Shown here one piece after another: positions 9,561-18,277 of a DNA stretch of 64,000 bases. Position 1 is the first letter of the stretch. Each line of letters starts with the position of its first letter. The stretch comes from a bacterium (GTDB taxonomy: Bacteria; Actinomycetota; Acidimicrobiia; Spongiisociales; ZC4RG35): NCBI GenBank assembly GCA_028823995.1, contig JAPPFD010000006.1, forward strand, positions 62,001 to 126,000, read 5' to 3'. Below the pieces are notes generated by a model, which saw nothing but the letters and a program-made list of their open reading frames with translations, made no database searches and was not told the origin of the DNA. The position numbers and the translations under genes were made by a program.

Positions 9561-10001
9561 TCATGCGGACGTCACATCTCTCTTGCTTCCCCGCCGGGCC
9601 TCAACCAGGCGCCGGGCCTGTTCGACAATGTCCGAAAACATAGAGCCGGGGGGAAAGGTGGAGACCCCCCGGGCCTCCAGGGCGGACCGGTGCTGGGGCT
9701 GGATCGTCCCTCCGAGCATCACCCCGACATCGGGAGCGGAAACATCCAACTTGTCGAGGATCCGCATCACCACCGCCAGACTACCTCCAACGTTCAAGCC
9801 GACCAGGTCGACGTCCTCCTGAACGGCCGCCGCCGCTATCTCATCCGCAGTCGCCATCCCCAGATAGATCACCTCAAAGCCGGCGTCCCGCAGGACATGG
9901 ACCACCACCGCCGGACCGCGCCAATGGCCGTCAAGGGCCGTCTTGGCAAACAGGACTTTGCCGGGCTGGTCAACGTTCAGAATGAGATCGGCACCTTCCA
10001 A
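9561..10001 (-). CDS. Cobalamin-binding small subunit of an acyl-CoA mutase
   Basis: A free-standing B12-binding domain of about 146 residues, like the small subunit of two-part acyl-CoA mutases. The base-off motif DxHxxG is present as KTALDGHWRG, whose His ligates cobalt; VYLG-type strand IYLGMA and the GGTI loop follow. The start is uncertain. TTG 10001 is preceded by GAGG and gives the expected domain size, overlapping the 3' end of the large-subunit gene by 25 bases. A longer frame reaching 10229 has no domain content there. It pairs with the catalytic subunit just upstream. Confidence 0.85.
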   Translation of the reverse strand: MEGADLILNVDQPGKVLFAKTALDGHWRGPAVVVHVLRDAGFEVIYLGMATADEIAAAAVQEDVDLVGLNVGGSLAVVMRILDKLDVSAPDVGVMLGGTIQPQHRSALEARGVSTFPPGSMFSDIVEQARRLVEARRGSKRDVTSA

Positions 10002-11611
10002 TCGCCGAACACCTCGCTGAACACATCCCCGAACTCTCCCAGGGTGGCCTGAGCGGCCACCGCTTCCATCACCGCCGGCATGATGTTGGCATCTCCGCGG
10101 CATGCGGTCTCCAAGTCTCTCAAAGCCGTGGCGGCCGCCCTGCCGTCCCGTTCCCGCCGCACCAGCCGTAATCTTTCCATTGACTGGTCCCAAACTCCCT
10201 CCACCGGTTCGAAGCCGGTCATCTCCCATGGAGTTACATCCTCGACAAAGGCATTGACCCCCACCATTTTCCTGTCCCCCCGGTTGACCGCATCGGCCAG
10301 GTCCAGTTGATTGCCAGCCGCCAGGTCATGGAGCCACCCTTCGTCCAGTACGGCCGCGAATCCGCCCCTGCTCTCGATCTCCTCGAACACCTCCCAGGCT
10401 CTGGCCTCCAACTCGGCGGTGAGTGCCTCCACATAGTGCGACCCGCCCAGAGGGTCGGCTACTGCCGGGATATTCGTCTCATGATGGATGATCTGTTGGA
10501 TGCGAAGAGACATCTGATGGGCGTGCTCGGAGGGGATCGACATGGCCTCGTCATAGGTGGCCACCCCCAAGGACTGGGTACCCCCTAACACCGAGGCCAT
10601 CGCCATGATGGTTCCCCGGGCGATGTTGTTGAGAGGCTGCTGGTAGGCAAGGGCCGATCCGGCGGTGACGATGTGGATCCGAAGCCGGGTGGCGCGGGGG
10701 TCCGTGATTCCGTACCGACGCCGCAGCAACTCGACCCACATCTTCCGGGCGGCTCGCATCTTGCAGATGTCCTCGAAGAAATCCATCCCCACCCGCAGGT
10801 TTATCCCTCCCACCATGTAGGCCAGGCGTGTCAGGTTCTCGGGCGTCCGCCGGTTGATCTCGTCCAGGTACACCGCCGCGTTGGCGAACAGGGCGGCGAG
10901 TTCCTGGTAGGCGTTCAGTCCGGTGTCGGCCGCGTTGTAGGCGGCAATCGACACAGGGACCCATCGAGGCAGATAGCGTCCGCAGAACTCAATGATGTCG
11001 GTGTTGAGGCGGATCCCGGCTTCGGTGGGAATCTGGCGTTTGGGGATGCAGCCCAGGTAGGTGAGGAAGAAGTCGCTCTGCCCGGTGCCGGAAAGCCTGG
11101 AAAGGTCCAGGCCCCGGCGGCGGGCCACCGTCCAGTAGCAACCGAGAGCAAATGGGGCGTGTTGGACCACTGCTCCTCCGGGGTGGGCGTAGTAATGACC
11201 AATGTCGATCCCGTCCAAGATCGTCTCGTAGTCCCGGACGCTTTGGATCACCGCTCCCGTTTGTCCCACGTCTTCGCGCCTGGCCACCACCTCGGGGTGA
11301 TCAACGTTGTAGAGATGGTCGGCGGTGTTGCGGTCGTGTTCCATGATGAAGCCGGTCTCACCTTGACTCAAGAGGAACAGGATTCGCTCCCGCTCATCCT
11401 CGGGATTGCCATGCCCGCTCAGTTGGAACACCCTCCAGGGTTTGGTCCGGTACATACCCGGATACGCGCCTCGAACGTATGGCGGGACACCGGGCGATCC
11501 CGCTCCGGCTTCCCGGGCGGGAGAAGGAACGTCTTCGGGGCCGTACCAACCTCTGAGCGGGATGCCCGAGGCGGTGAAGTACCGATCGGAGTCGCCTTGC
11601 TCAGAACTCAT
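9977..11611 (-). CDS. Divergent methylmalonyl-CoA mutase-family large subunit
   Basis: A 544-residue catalytic TIM-barrel subunit of the adenosylcobalamin acyl-CoA mutase family, which moves a group between adjacent carbons of an acyl-CoA by radical chemistry. The entry block RGAYPGMYRTKPWRVFQLSG (about residue 48) and GTGQSD (about 180) match family positions. It departs strongly elsewhere: the family's GYHxxEAG block reads AYNAADTG, so the active-site His is Asn, and the Arg that holds the carboxylate in classical methylmalonyl-CoA mutase has no counterpart in my alignment by eye. It is therefore unlikely to be ordinary methylmalonyl-CoA mutase. The B12 subunit is separate and downstream, as in isobutyryl- and 2-hydroxyisobutyryl-CoA mutases. 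Confidence 0.85.
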   Translation of the reverse strand: MSSEQGDSDRYFTASGIPLRGWYGPEDVPSPAREAGAGSPGVPPYVRGAYPGMYRTKPWRVFQLSGHGNPEDERERILFLLSQGETGFIMEHDRNTADHLYNVDHPEVVARREDVGQTGAVIQSVRDYETILDGIDIGHYYAHPGGAVVQHAPFALGCYWTVARRRGLDLSRLSGTGQSDFFLTYLGCIPKRQIPTEAGIRLNTDIIEFCGRYLPRWVPVSIAAYNAADTGLNAYQELAALFANAAVYLDEINRRTPENLTRLAYMVGGINLRVGMDFFEDICKMRAARKMWVELLRRRYGITDPRATRLRIHIVTAGSALAYQQPLNNIARGTIMAMASVLGGTQSLGVATYDEAMSIPSEHAHQMSLRIQQIIHHETNIPAVADPLGGSHYVEALTAELEARAWEVFEEIESRGGFAAVLDEGWLHDLAAGNQLDLADAVNRGDRKMVGVNAFVEDVTPWEMTGFEPVEGVWDQSMERLRLVRRERDGRAAATALRDLETACRGDANIMPAVMEAVAAQATLGEFGDVFSEVFGDWKVPISF

Positions 11612-11927
11612 GGAGAGGAAGCAACGGTCTGCTGCGCATGGCCTTCATCATATAGACCATCCGCCCTGTTCTGCCGGGCGGAGGCGGGGCCGACGTCCTG
11701 TGCCAATTCAGGTGACGTCGATTGTCAGAACCATCTGGCAGGCACATAGCTTCTCTCGGGAATATGCCTGTCAATCACACGGGTGGGGTGGCGCGATGAC
11801 CGGACAGGGCACTTGGCGAACTCATCTAAAATGTGGAGGGATTCGGTCCGGTAGCTGCCCAGGAACCCGATCCGGAAGCTAGGGATCGTTCCGAGAGGAC
11901 CCATTCGAAATTCCGGAGCGAGTCAGT
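11612..11927. other. Intergenic region between divergent mutase and ctaA genes
   Basis: This 316-bp stretch separates the mutase large-subunit gene (leftward) from ctaA (rightward) and must carry promoters for both. I see no convincing gene. No strong -35/-10 pair stands out. Only a GGAG ahead of the ctaA ATG is clear. Confidence 0.5.
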
Positions 11928-12887
11928 ATGGCGCAGGTAGCAGCCGGTACCCACCCCGGTCAGGCAAGATACCGACTAATGACGTTGCTCAGCTTGATCG
12001 CGGCTATTGCGCAGATCATATTGGGGGGTGTCGTCCGGGTTACCGGTTCAGGGGATGCGTGTCCTGATTGGCCGCTTTGTCACGGGCAGATCATCCCGCC
12101 GTTCGAGTACCACATCTGGCTTGAGTTCACGCACCGATTGGTGGCGAGTGGAGTGGGACTCCTGGTGCTGGCCTCACTGGTGCTGGCGTGGCGGCACTTC
12201 CGGACATTGAAACCAGTGATGCTTGCCACGAGCGCGAGCATGGTGCTGGTTGTGGCCGCGGCGATCCTGGGTGGCCTCACTGTCCTGAGCGAACTCTCCT
12301 GGTGGACTCGTCTGATCCACCTTGGGCTGGCCGAGTTGACCGTGGCCGCGCTTGCCATTGCCTGGCTGGCTGGTCATCCCGGTGACCAACCCGGACCTTC
12401 ACAGAACCTTGAGAGCAGGCCTTCCAGACGGGATCGGACCATAGCGTGGTCCGGCTTGGTGGGTTTGCTGCTGGTCATCCTGTACGGTTCTTACATGGTG
12501 GGGGTCGGGTACGGAGCCATATGCTCCGGGTGGCCGCTTTGCCTGGGCGAGCGCAACCCTGCCGGCACTCCCTTCCTTATCCATATGATCCACCGCTACA
12601 TGGTGGCGATCGTGGCGGTGCTCGTCTTCCGAGCCTGTGTCGCGGCATGGAAACGGGGCGCGGCGCTGCCGCAGTTGCGCTGGATGGCGTTGCTCACCGC
12701 CGGTTTCCTGATTGACGAGATAGGAGTAGGAGCTTTCACGGCATGGCTGGGTTCATCCCCGGTCATAGCCTCTTTGCATCTGACCTTCGCCACATTTACG
12801 TGGGTTTCAATGGTGCTGATGATGGCGGTCCACTTCGATCCCGCAACATTCCGGGTTAGGACCAAACGAGGGAAGACCGCCGGCTGA
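11928..12887 (+). CDS. ctaA: Heme A synthase (COX15/CtaA family)
   Basis: A 319-residue polytopic membrane protein with about eight membrane segments in two similar halves. It oxidises a methyl group of heme O to give heme A for cytochrome c oxidase. Family marks are the first-half GSGDACPDWPLCHG with its Cys pair, the heme-ligand region EFTHRL, and in the second half CSGWPLCLGE and HMIHRYM. CCGGAG precedes ATG 11928. It overlaps ctaB by one base (TGATG), so heme O synthesis and its conversion are translationally coupled. Confidence 0.95.
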   Translation: MAQVAAGTHPGQARYRLMTLLSLIAAIAQIILGGVVRVTGSGDACPDWPLCHGQIIPPFEYHIWLEFTHRLVASGVGLLVLASLVLAWRHFRTLKPVMLATSASMVLVVAAAILGGLTVLSELSWWTRLIHLGLAELTVAALAIAWLAGHPGDQPGPSQNLESRPSRRDRTIAWSGLVGLLLVILYGSYMVGVGYGAICSGWPLCLGERNPAGTPFLIHMIHRYMVAIVAVLVFRACVAAWKRGAALPQLRWMALLTAGFLIDEIGVGAFTAWLGSSPVIASLHLTFATFTWVSMVLMMAVHFDPATFRVRTKRGKTAG

Positions 12888-13783
12888 TGCGCGCCACCCA
12901 TCACGCATCCGGCGTCCTGGGGGACTATGTCGCCCTGACCAAACCCCGGATCATTTCCTTGCTGCTGATTACTGCGGTAGGCAGCATGTTCCTGGCAGCG
13001 GGGGGTTGGCCCGATCCCCTCTTGACCGCACTGGTTGTGTTGGGCGGTTATCTGGCGGCAGGCGGGGCGAACGCTCTCAATCACAGTCTGGAAGGGGACA
13101 TCGACCAGAGAATGCAGCGGACCCAGCGTCGCCCGGTGGCCAGCGGCAGGGTATCGCAGCGGCAGGCTTTTCTTTTCGGAACAGCTCTCAACCTGGCCGC
13201 CTTCGCGATCCTGGCTCTCTTCGTCAACGTCCTCAGCGCCGTACTGGCCATCAGCGGCACTCTCATCTACATATTCGTTTACACCAAGGGTCTCAAGCGG
13301 ACCACCCCCCAGAACATCGTGATCGGCGGAGCGGCGGGCGCCGTTCCACCGCTGGTCGGGTGGGCGGCCGTAACGGGGACGATTGAACTGCCCGCCGTTT
13401 ACCTCTTCGTCATCATCTTCTTGTGGACGCCGCCCCACTTCTGGGCTCTCGCCCTGTTGATCAAGGACGACTACGCCCGGGCCGGGATCCCGATGCTGCC
13501 CGTGGTCTCCACCCTGGCTGAGACCAAACGCCAGATCCTGCTCTATACCGTGGTGCTGGTCGTGGTTTCTGCATCCTTCGCCGCCACCGGTGCGGTCGGA
13601 TGGATCTACCTGGTCGGTGCCCTCGCCCTGGGTGGGGGGTTCCTCATCCGGGCAGTACGACTGGCGAGAGCCGATGGAATCAAGGGCGCCAAGGCGTTAT
13701 ACGTGTTCTCGATCGCCTACCTGGCGCTTCTGTTCGGTGTCGCCATAGCCGACTCGTTAGTAGATCGTTACTTGATCGGTTGA
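12887..13783 (+). CDS. ctaB: Protoheme IX farnesyltransferase (heme O synthase)
   Basis: A 298-residue UbiA-family membrane prenyltransferase that adds a farnesyl group to heme b to make heme O. The Asp-rich motif is NHSLEGDIDQRMQRTQRRP near residue 65, and the second conserved loop TPPHFWALALLIKDDYARAG lies near 185. About nine membrane segments are expected. The ATG overlaps the ctaA stop by one base. No cytochrome oxidase subunit genes are in the window. Confidence 0.96.
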   Translation: MRATHHASGVLGDYVALTKPRIISLLLITAVGSMFLAAGGWPDPLLTALVVLGGYLAAGGANALNHSLEGDIDQRMQRTQRRPVASGRVSQRQAFLFGTALNLAAFAILALFVNVLSAVLAISGTLIYIFVYTKGLKRTTPQNIVIGGAAGAVPPLVGWAAVTGTIELPAVYLFVIIFLWTPPHFWALALLIKDDYARAGIPMLPVVSTLAETKRQILLYTVVLVVVSASFAATGAVGWIYLVGALALGGGFLIRAVRLARADGIKGAKALYVFSIAYLALLFGVAIADSLVDRYLIG

Positions 13784-13858
13784 CTCGGCCTCGGCACTAC
13801 GTCACCCGGCGGTCGTGGGCAAGGTTGCATCGCTTTGGTCATGATCTTCTCACTCCCT

Positions 13859-14197
13859 TCAGACACCCCTGTCGCCGGGTTTGATTACGAAGTCGCGGCG
13901 GTCTCGGTACAGGGGCGCCCGGTTTAGCACGTAGTCGTCCTTCTCTAGGTCTATGTCCGGGCACTCCGTCATCGTCCAGTACTTGTGGTCTCCAAGGAAC
14001 AGATACTCCCGCTTCTGGTGGAAGAACCAGCATTCCACGCCCTCACCGGCGGTGATCCGGGCACAGAACTCATCCAGCAGCGCTTGCTGCCCGTCCTTTT
14101 TGATCACCACGTACTCGTGAGGCCAGGTCTTCCGATATGTCACCGCTTCCCGCCAGGGAGCCCGGGCGATCAACTCCGTAATGTCTACGCGCTCCAT
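13859..14197 (-). CDS. Conserved small protein of unknown function
   Basis: A 112-residue soluble protein rich in aromatic and charged residues (for example YRKTWPHEYVVIKKDGQQ near residue 20 and GDHKYWTMTECPDIDL near 70), with a basic C-terminus. GAAGGAGG upstream of ATG 14197 gives a strong ribosome site, so the gene is real. The dense, unrepetitive sequence looks like a conserved single-domain family I have seen only as a hypothetical protein. It stands alone between ctaB and a membrane-protein gene, and I do not assign a function. Confidence 0.8.
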   Translation of the reverse strand: MERVDITELIARAPWREAVTYRKTWPHEYVVIKKDGQQALLDEFCARITAGEGVECWFFHQKREYLFLGDHKYWTMTECPDIDLEKDDYVLNRAPLYRDRRDFVIKPGDRGV

Positions 14198-14368
14198 TTA
14201 AAGGGGACCTCCTTCAAACCCCGCTGCACAGGCTATAAGGGCGATGTGACAAAGTAGCCAAAACCGACCATAGGACAGGCTGGGACTCTACGGTCGGATA
14301 TATTTGATGGAAGGGCAAGACGGTAACTGGAAACGAGAAGGCGACACTCTTCCTGAGGAGGTAGAGCC

Positions 14369-15061
14369 ATGGCAACGAAGACAATCAACAAACTGGAAGC
14401 TCTGGGACTGATTGTGGGGCCTGTGCTGGCGTTGCTGTTCTTTCTGCTGGAGCCGGGAGGGATACTCATCGATCCCGTAGAGATAGGCGACGCCGTTGGG
14501 ACTATCACCGCTCTTGCGTCGAACCGCGAATTGGCTCACATCTCCGCGCTCCTGGTGCCGCCGGGCCTGGTGATGATGCTTTTCGGGTTGGCAGGAGTCA
14601 ATCGGGTGATCCAGGGAGAGACGATGGCAGCCGCCCTGTCACGCCTGAGCATTCTGTGCGTGGTGATGGGCGCCACCGGCTGGATTCTCACGGCCGGGCT
14701 GACTCACGTCCTCGCCCAGACTTCAATCGACATTGAACAGAGTATTCAGCAGGCGATCCCTATCTACAGAGTGGATTCGGCCATCACGCTCCTCTCGGGC
14801 GTCGTGGTCTCAACCGGGGTCCTCGCCTTCAGCCTGGGAATGTCGGCCATACATCCTCCCGGTTTCAGTAGGAACGCAGCTCTGGTGATCGCCGCGGTCT
14901 CGCTCCTTGCCCTGGTCGCCTTCATCATCGGCCAGACCGGAGCAAGCCCTGCCATGATCAGTGTGGCCAGAGCCTGCTACTTCCCCTGGGTAGCCTGGTT
15001 CGTCATGCTTGGCGTGAAGTTCCTAAAGGGGAGCGCCCTCCCCCCGACAATGGGCAGGTGA
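14369..15061 (+). CDS. Membrane protein of unknown function, about six helices
   Basis: A 230-residue hydrophobic protein with some six predicted membrane segments, the first at about residues 9-28 (LEALGLIVGPVLALLFFLL). Ribosome site GAGGAGG lies 7-8 nt upstream of ATG 14369. No catalytic or binding motif is evident. A DUF4386-like integral membrane protein is possible, but I cannot confirm this. It is convergent with the EamA transporter at 15119. Confidence 0.8.
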   Translation: MATKTINKLEALGLIVGPVLALLFFLLEPGGILIDPVEIGDAVGTITALASNRELAHISALLVPPGLVMMLFGLAGVNRVIQGETMAAALSRLSILCVVMGATGWILTAGLTHVLAQTSIDIEQSIQQAIPIYRVDSAITLLSGVVVSTGVLAFSLGMSAIHPPGFSRNAALVIAAVSLLALVAFIIGQTGASPAMISVARACYFPWVAWFVMLGVKFLKGSALPPTMGR

Positions 15062-15118
15062 CCAGGTAGGGAACTAACCGTTGGGTCCCGACACGATCAG
15101 GCATCGGGTGGTTCTCGC

Positions 15119-16012
15119 TTAGAAACCGGGGGTCCTGCGGATGCTCCAATGCACTACAGCAATCCCCAAGGCAGTCAGTGTCACGCCGATCGTCTCCACC
15201 AGGGACAGGGTTTGGCTCAATGCCACCCAGGCTGTCAACGTGCCCACTATCGGCTCGGAGGTAGCGGCCACTCCCATCGGGCCGGGACTGATATGGCGAA
15301 GGGAGCTCATCAGCAGCAGGAACCCGATCCCCATGGCGACTATCGACACCCAGCCCACCCCCAGCCATCCGGCAATGGAAAGCTCAGGAATCCTCACCGG
15401 GAGCACCGCCAGCCAGATCAACGCAGCAATGGTCAGGCTGTAGGAACTGTACGTGAGCGGATGGAGGGTCTTCCCGAGCTTCTCGCCCACGATGGTGAGC
15501 GCCGCGTAGGCCACCGCAGCCGCCAGGCCTGCCGCCACCCCGATGGCATCGGCGTAATCGGCGGTGAAGGCGCCGGTGATCAGCCCGATACCCACCACGG
15601 CCGCCGCCGCTCCCGACCAGCCGGTGGCAGGCACTGTCAGGCCCTGCACGAAACGCCGCCACATCAGCATCAGGATCGGTCCCAGATACTGGATGGTGAT
15701 CCCTGGTCCCACTCCCAGACGTTCCACCGCCACGAAGAAGACGAAGGTGATCACCGCGGTGATGATCCCCTGGAGCAGCAACCAGCCGAGCATCCCCCCG
15801 TGATGCGTCAGGCCCCTTCGAGCCGCGATTGCAGAAAGGAACACGGCTGCCAGCACCAACCGGTACTGGTTCAGTTCGGCCGGACTGATCTTTGAGAAGA
15901 GGCTTGCCGCCACCGTGTCGGCGATGCCGAACAGAACTCCGCCGGTCAACGCCATGGCGAAGCCCAAACCGGGGCGACGAGCCAGTGAGGCGGGATTCGG
16001 GGACGAGGTCAT
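15119..16012 (-). CDS. EamA/DMT-family transporter
   Basis: About 297 residues with ten predicted membrane helices arranged as two EamA repeats: GGVLFGIADTVAASLFSK opens the first and GVAAGLAAAVAYAALTIVG the second. This superfamily exports metabolites such as amino acids, purines or drugs. ATG 16012 is favoured; an in-frame GTG at 16018 would add two residues. It is divergent from hyuA and so may share regulation with that cluster. It is more distant from the two EamA genes at 55-58 kb, which resemble each other. Substrate unknown. Confidence 0.9.
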   Translation of the reverse strand: MTSSPNPASLARRPGLGFAMALTGGVLFGIADTVAASLFSKISPAELNQYRLVLAAVFLSAIAARRGLTHHGGMLGWLLLQGIITAVITFVFFVAVERLGVGPGITIQYLGPILMLMWRRFVQGLTVPATGWSGAAAAVVGIGLITGAFTADYADAIGVAAGLAAAVAYAALTIVGEKLGKTLHPLTYSSYSLTIAALIWLAVLPVRIPELSIAGWLGVGWVSIVAMGIGFLLLMSSLRHISPGPMGVAATSEPIVGTLTAWVALSQTLSLVETIGVTLTALGIAVVHWSIRRTPGF

Positions 16013-16156
16013 TCCCACCCCAGACTATGCGCCGGCACCCTGGCTGGATCCGGCTTTGGAGGACCACCATCCCAATACCCTCATCAGTCACAACCACCCG
16101 GGGCGGTAACCTGAATTCAGTTCCGATTCCCCGACCCTTCCTCGCTTGACGCTTTC

Positions 16157-18277
16157 ATGAAGACATCCGGCTCGCCAGCGGCCACTTTTCGCATCGGGGT
16201 TGACATCGGAGGCACCTTCACCGATCTGATGCTGATCGACGACCTTTCCGGAGAGACCGTGGTGGGAAAGGTCCTGACCACCCCCGACGATCCTTCCCGG
16301 GGGGTGGAGGAAGTCCTGGTCCGGGCACTCGACAGGTCCGGTCTCCAATCGTCGGACATCAGGCATCTGGTGCACGGGACCACTCTGGTGACCAACACCA
16401 TCATCGAGCGCAAGGGCGCCCGCACCGCTCTGCTGGCCACCCAGGGTTTCCGGGATGCGGTGGAGATCGGGCGGGAGCACCGATACGAACTCTACGACCT
16501 GTTCCTGGAGATGCCCGTCCCCCTTGCCCCTCGACATCTTCGGTTCGACGTTCCCGAGAGGATGGCGGCGGGGGGCCAAGTGCTTCGGGAAGTGGACGAG
16601 GCGCACGTGGAGTCCCTTGCCGCGGAGTTGGCCGAGAGGGGGATCGAGGCGGTGGCGATCAGTTTTCTCCACAGTTTCGCCAATCCCTCCAATGAGCGGG
16701 CCGCCCGTCGGGCGGTGAACCGCGCTGCTCCTCGGATGCGAGTCTCGATCTCCTCGGAGGTCGCTCCCGAGATACGTGAGTACGAACGCGCCTCCACCAC
16801 CATCGCCAACGTGTACGTCCAGCCCCTTGCCGAGCAGTACCTGTCGGGATTGGAGGGTCGCCTTTCCGATCTGGGATTCGAGGGGTCCTTCTTCGTGATG
16901 CTGTCGTCGGGGGGTATCGCCACCGTGGACACCGCCACCCGGTTCCCGATCAGGCTGCTGGAATCGGGCCCGGCCGCCGGTGCGTTGGCAGCGGCAACCC
17001 TCGGTGCGGACGCCGGGGTGGACAACCTGCTCTCCTTCGACATGGGGGGCACCACCGCCAAGCTGTGCGTCATTGCGGACCGGCGTCCGGCGGTCACTTA
17101 CGACTTCGAGGTCGACCGGCGGTACCGGTTCCGGAAGGGTTCGGGTCTGCCGGTGAAGGTGCCGGTGATCGAGATGATCGAGATTGGGGCGGGGGGAGGT
17201 TCGATCGCCCGGATCAACCAACTCGGACTGCTCAAGATCGGACCGGAGTCGGCCGGGTCGGACCCGGGCCCGGTCTGCTACGGCCTGGGCGGGACCCAGC
17301 CAACCGTCACCGATGCCGACCTGGTCCTTGGATACCTCGATCCCCACTACTTCCTGGGCGGCCGCATGGAACTCGACGCCGAAGCGGCCCGCCGGGCCAT
17401 CGAGACCCGGATCGCCGGACCGATGGGGCTGTCGGTAACCGAGGCGGCGTGGGGCATCCACCAATTGGTGAATGAGAACATGGCCAACGCTGCCCGCGTG
17501 CATGTCGTGGAGCGGGGTAAGAGTCCCCGGTCGCTTCCGCTGGCCGCCTTCGGAGGGGCGGGGCCGGTGCACGGATATCGGGTTGCCGAACTGACCGGCA
17601 GCCCCTCTCTGGTCCTCCCCCCTTCCGCCGGGGTCACCTCGGCGTTGGGTTTCCTGGTCGCTCCCCTGGCATTCGATTTCGTCCAATCCCACTATGCCCG
17701 GTTGGACGACCTCGACTGGGAGTACCTCAACCGGCTGTTTGCTTATCTCGAAAGGCAGGGAACCGAACTGCTGACCGCATCGGGGGTGGTCCCGGATGAG
17801 ATCACCCACGCCCGCAGCGTCGACATCCGTTACATAGGACAGGGCCACGAGGTTCGGGTCCCGGTACCCGGAGGGTCCTTGGGAGAGGATGACGAACTGC
17901 CCCTGCAGCAGAGCTTTGACCGGGTCTATCGGGAGCTCTACGGACGGTCAGGCCCCGCAGTAGGACTGGAGGCGCTCACCTGGAGGGTGGTGAGTTCCGG
18001 GCCGGCGCCCAGCATCCACCAACCGACCGGTGACCCGCCTCCTGCCGACCGGGGCGCACTGAAGGGAATGAGACCGGCCTACTTCCCGGAGTACTCGGAC
18101 TATCGGGACACGCCGGTTTACGACCGCTACCTGCTGAGGCCGGGCGACGAGATGACCGGGCAGGCCATCATCGAGGAACGGGAGTCGACCGCGGTGGTGG
18201 GCCCGGGGGCCCGCATCCGGGTGGACTCTCAATTGAACCTGGTGGTGACACCAGGCGTAGGGGACGTCGGAGAATGA
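16157..18277 (+). CDS. hyuA: Hydantoinase/oxoprolinase family protein, A subunit
   Basis: A 706-residue protein of the HyuA group (N-methylhydantoinase A, 5-oxoprolinase and acetone carboxylase subunits), which couples ATP hydrolysis to ring opening or carboxylation. The ATP-binding start GVDIGGTFTDLMLID (residue about 15), HGTTLVTNTIIERKG (about 75) and SFDMGGTTAKLCVI (about 295) are typical. The start ATG 16157 has no clear Shine-Dalgarno. It overlaps hyuB by four bases (ATGA). Downstream oxidoreductase and hydrolase genes on the same strand suggest a degradation cluster. The actual cyclic amide substrate is not determinable. Confidence 0.93.
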   Translation: MKTSGSPAATFRIGVDIGGTFTDLMLIDDLSGETVVGKVLTTPDDPSRGVEEVLVRALDRSGLQSSDIRHLVHGTTLVTNTIIERKGARTALLATQGFRDAVEIGREHRYELYDLFLEMPVPLAPRHLRFDVPERMAAGGQVLREVDEAHVESLAAELAERGIEAVAISFLHSFANPSNERAARRAVNRAAPRMRVSISSEVAPEIREYERASTTIANVYVQPLAEQYLSGLEGRLSDLGFEGSFFVMLSSGGIATVDTATRFPIRLLESGPAAGALAAATLGADAGVDNLLSFDMGGTTAKLCVIADRRPAVTYDFEVDRRYRFRKGSGLPVKVPVIEMIEIGAGGGSIARINQLGLLKIGPESAGSDPGPVCYGLGGTQPTVTDADLVLGYLDPHYFLGGRMELDAEAARRAIETRIAGPMGLSVTEAAWGIHQLVNENMANAARVHVVERGKSPRSLPLAAFGGAGPVHGYRVAELTGSPSLVLPPSAGVTSALGFLVAPLAFDFVQSHYARLDDLDWEYLNRLFAYLERQGTELLTASGVVPDEITHARSVDIRYIGQGHEVRVPVPGGSLGEDDELPLQQSFDRVYRELYGRSGPAVGLEALTWRVVSSGPAPSIHQPTGDPPPADRGALKGMRPAYFPEYSDYRDTPVYDRYLLRPGDEMTGQAIIEERESTAVVGPGARIRVDSQLNLVVTPGVGDVGE

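Noticed and set aside
16088-17848. 586-residue minus-strand open frame
   Set aside because: Antisense to hyuA, which has intact motifs; long antisense frames are expected at this GC content.
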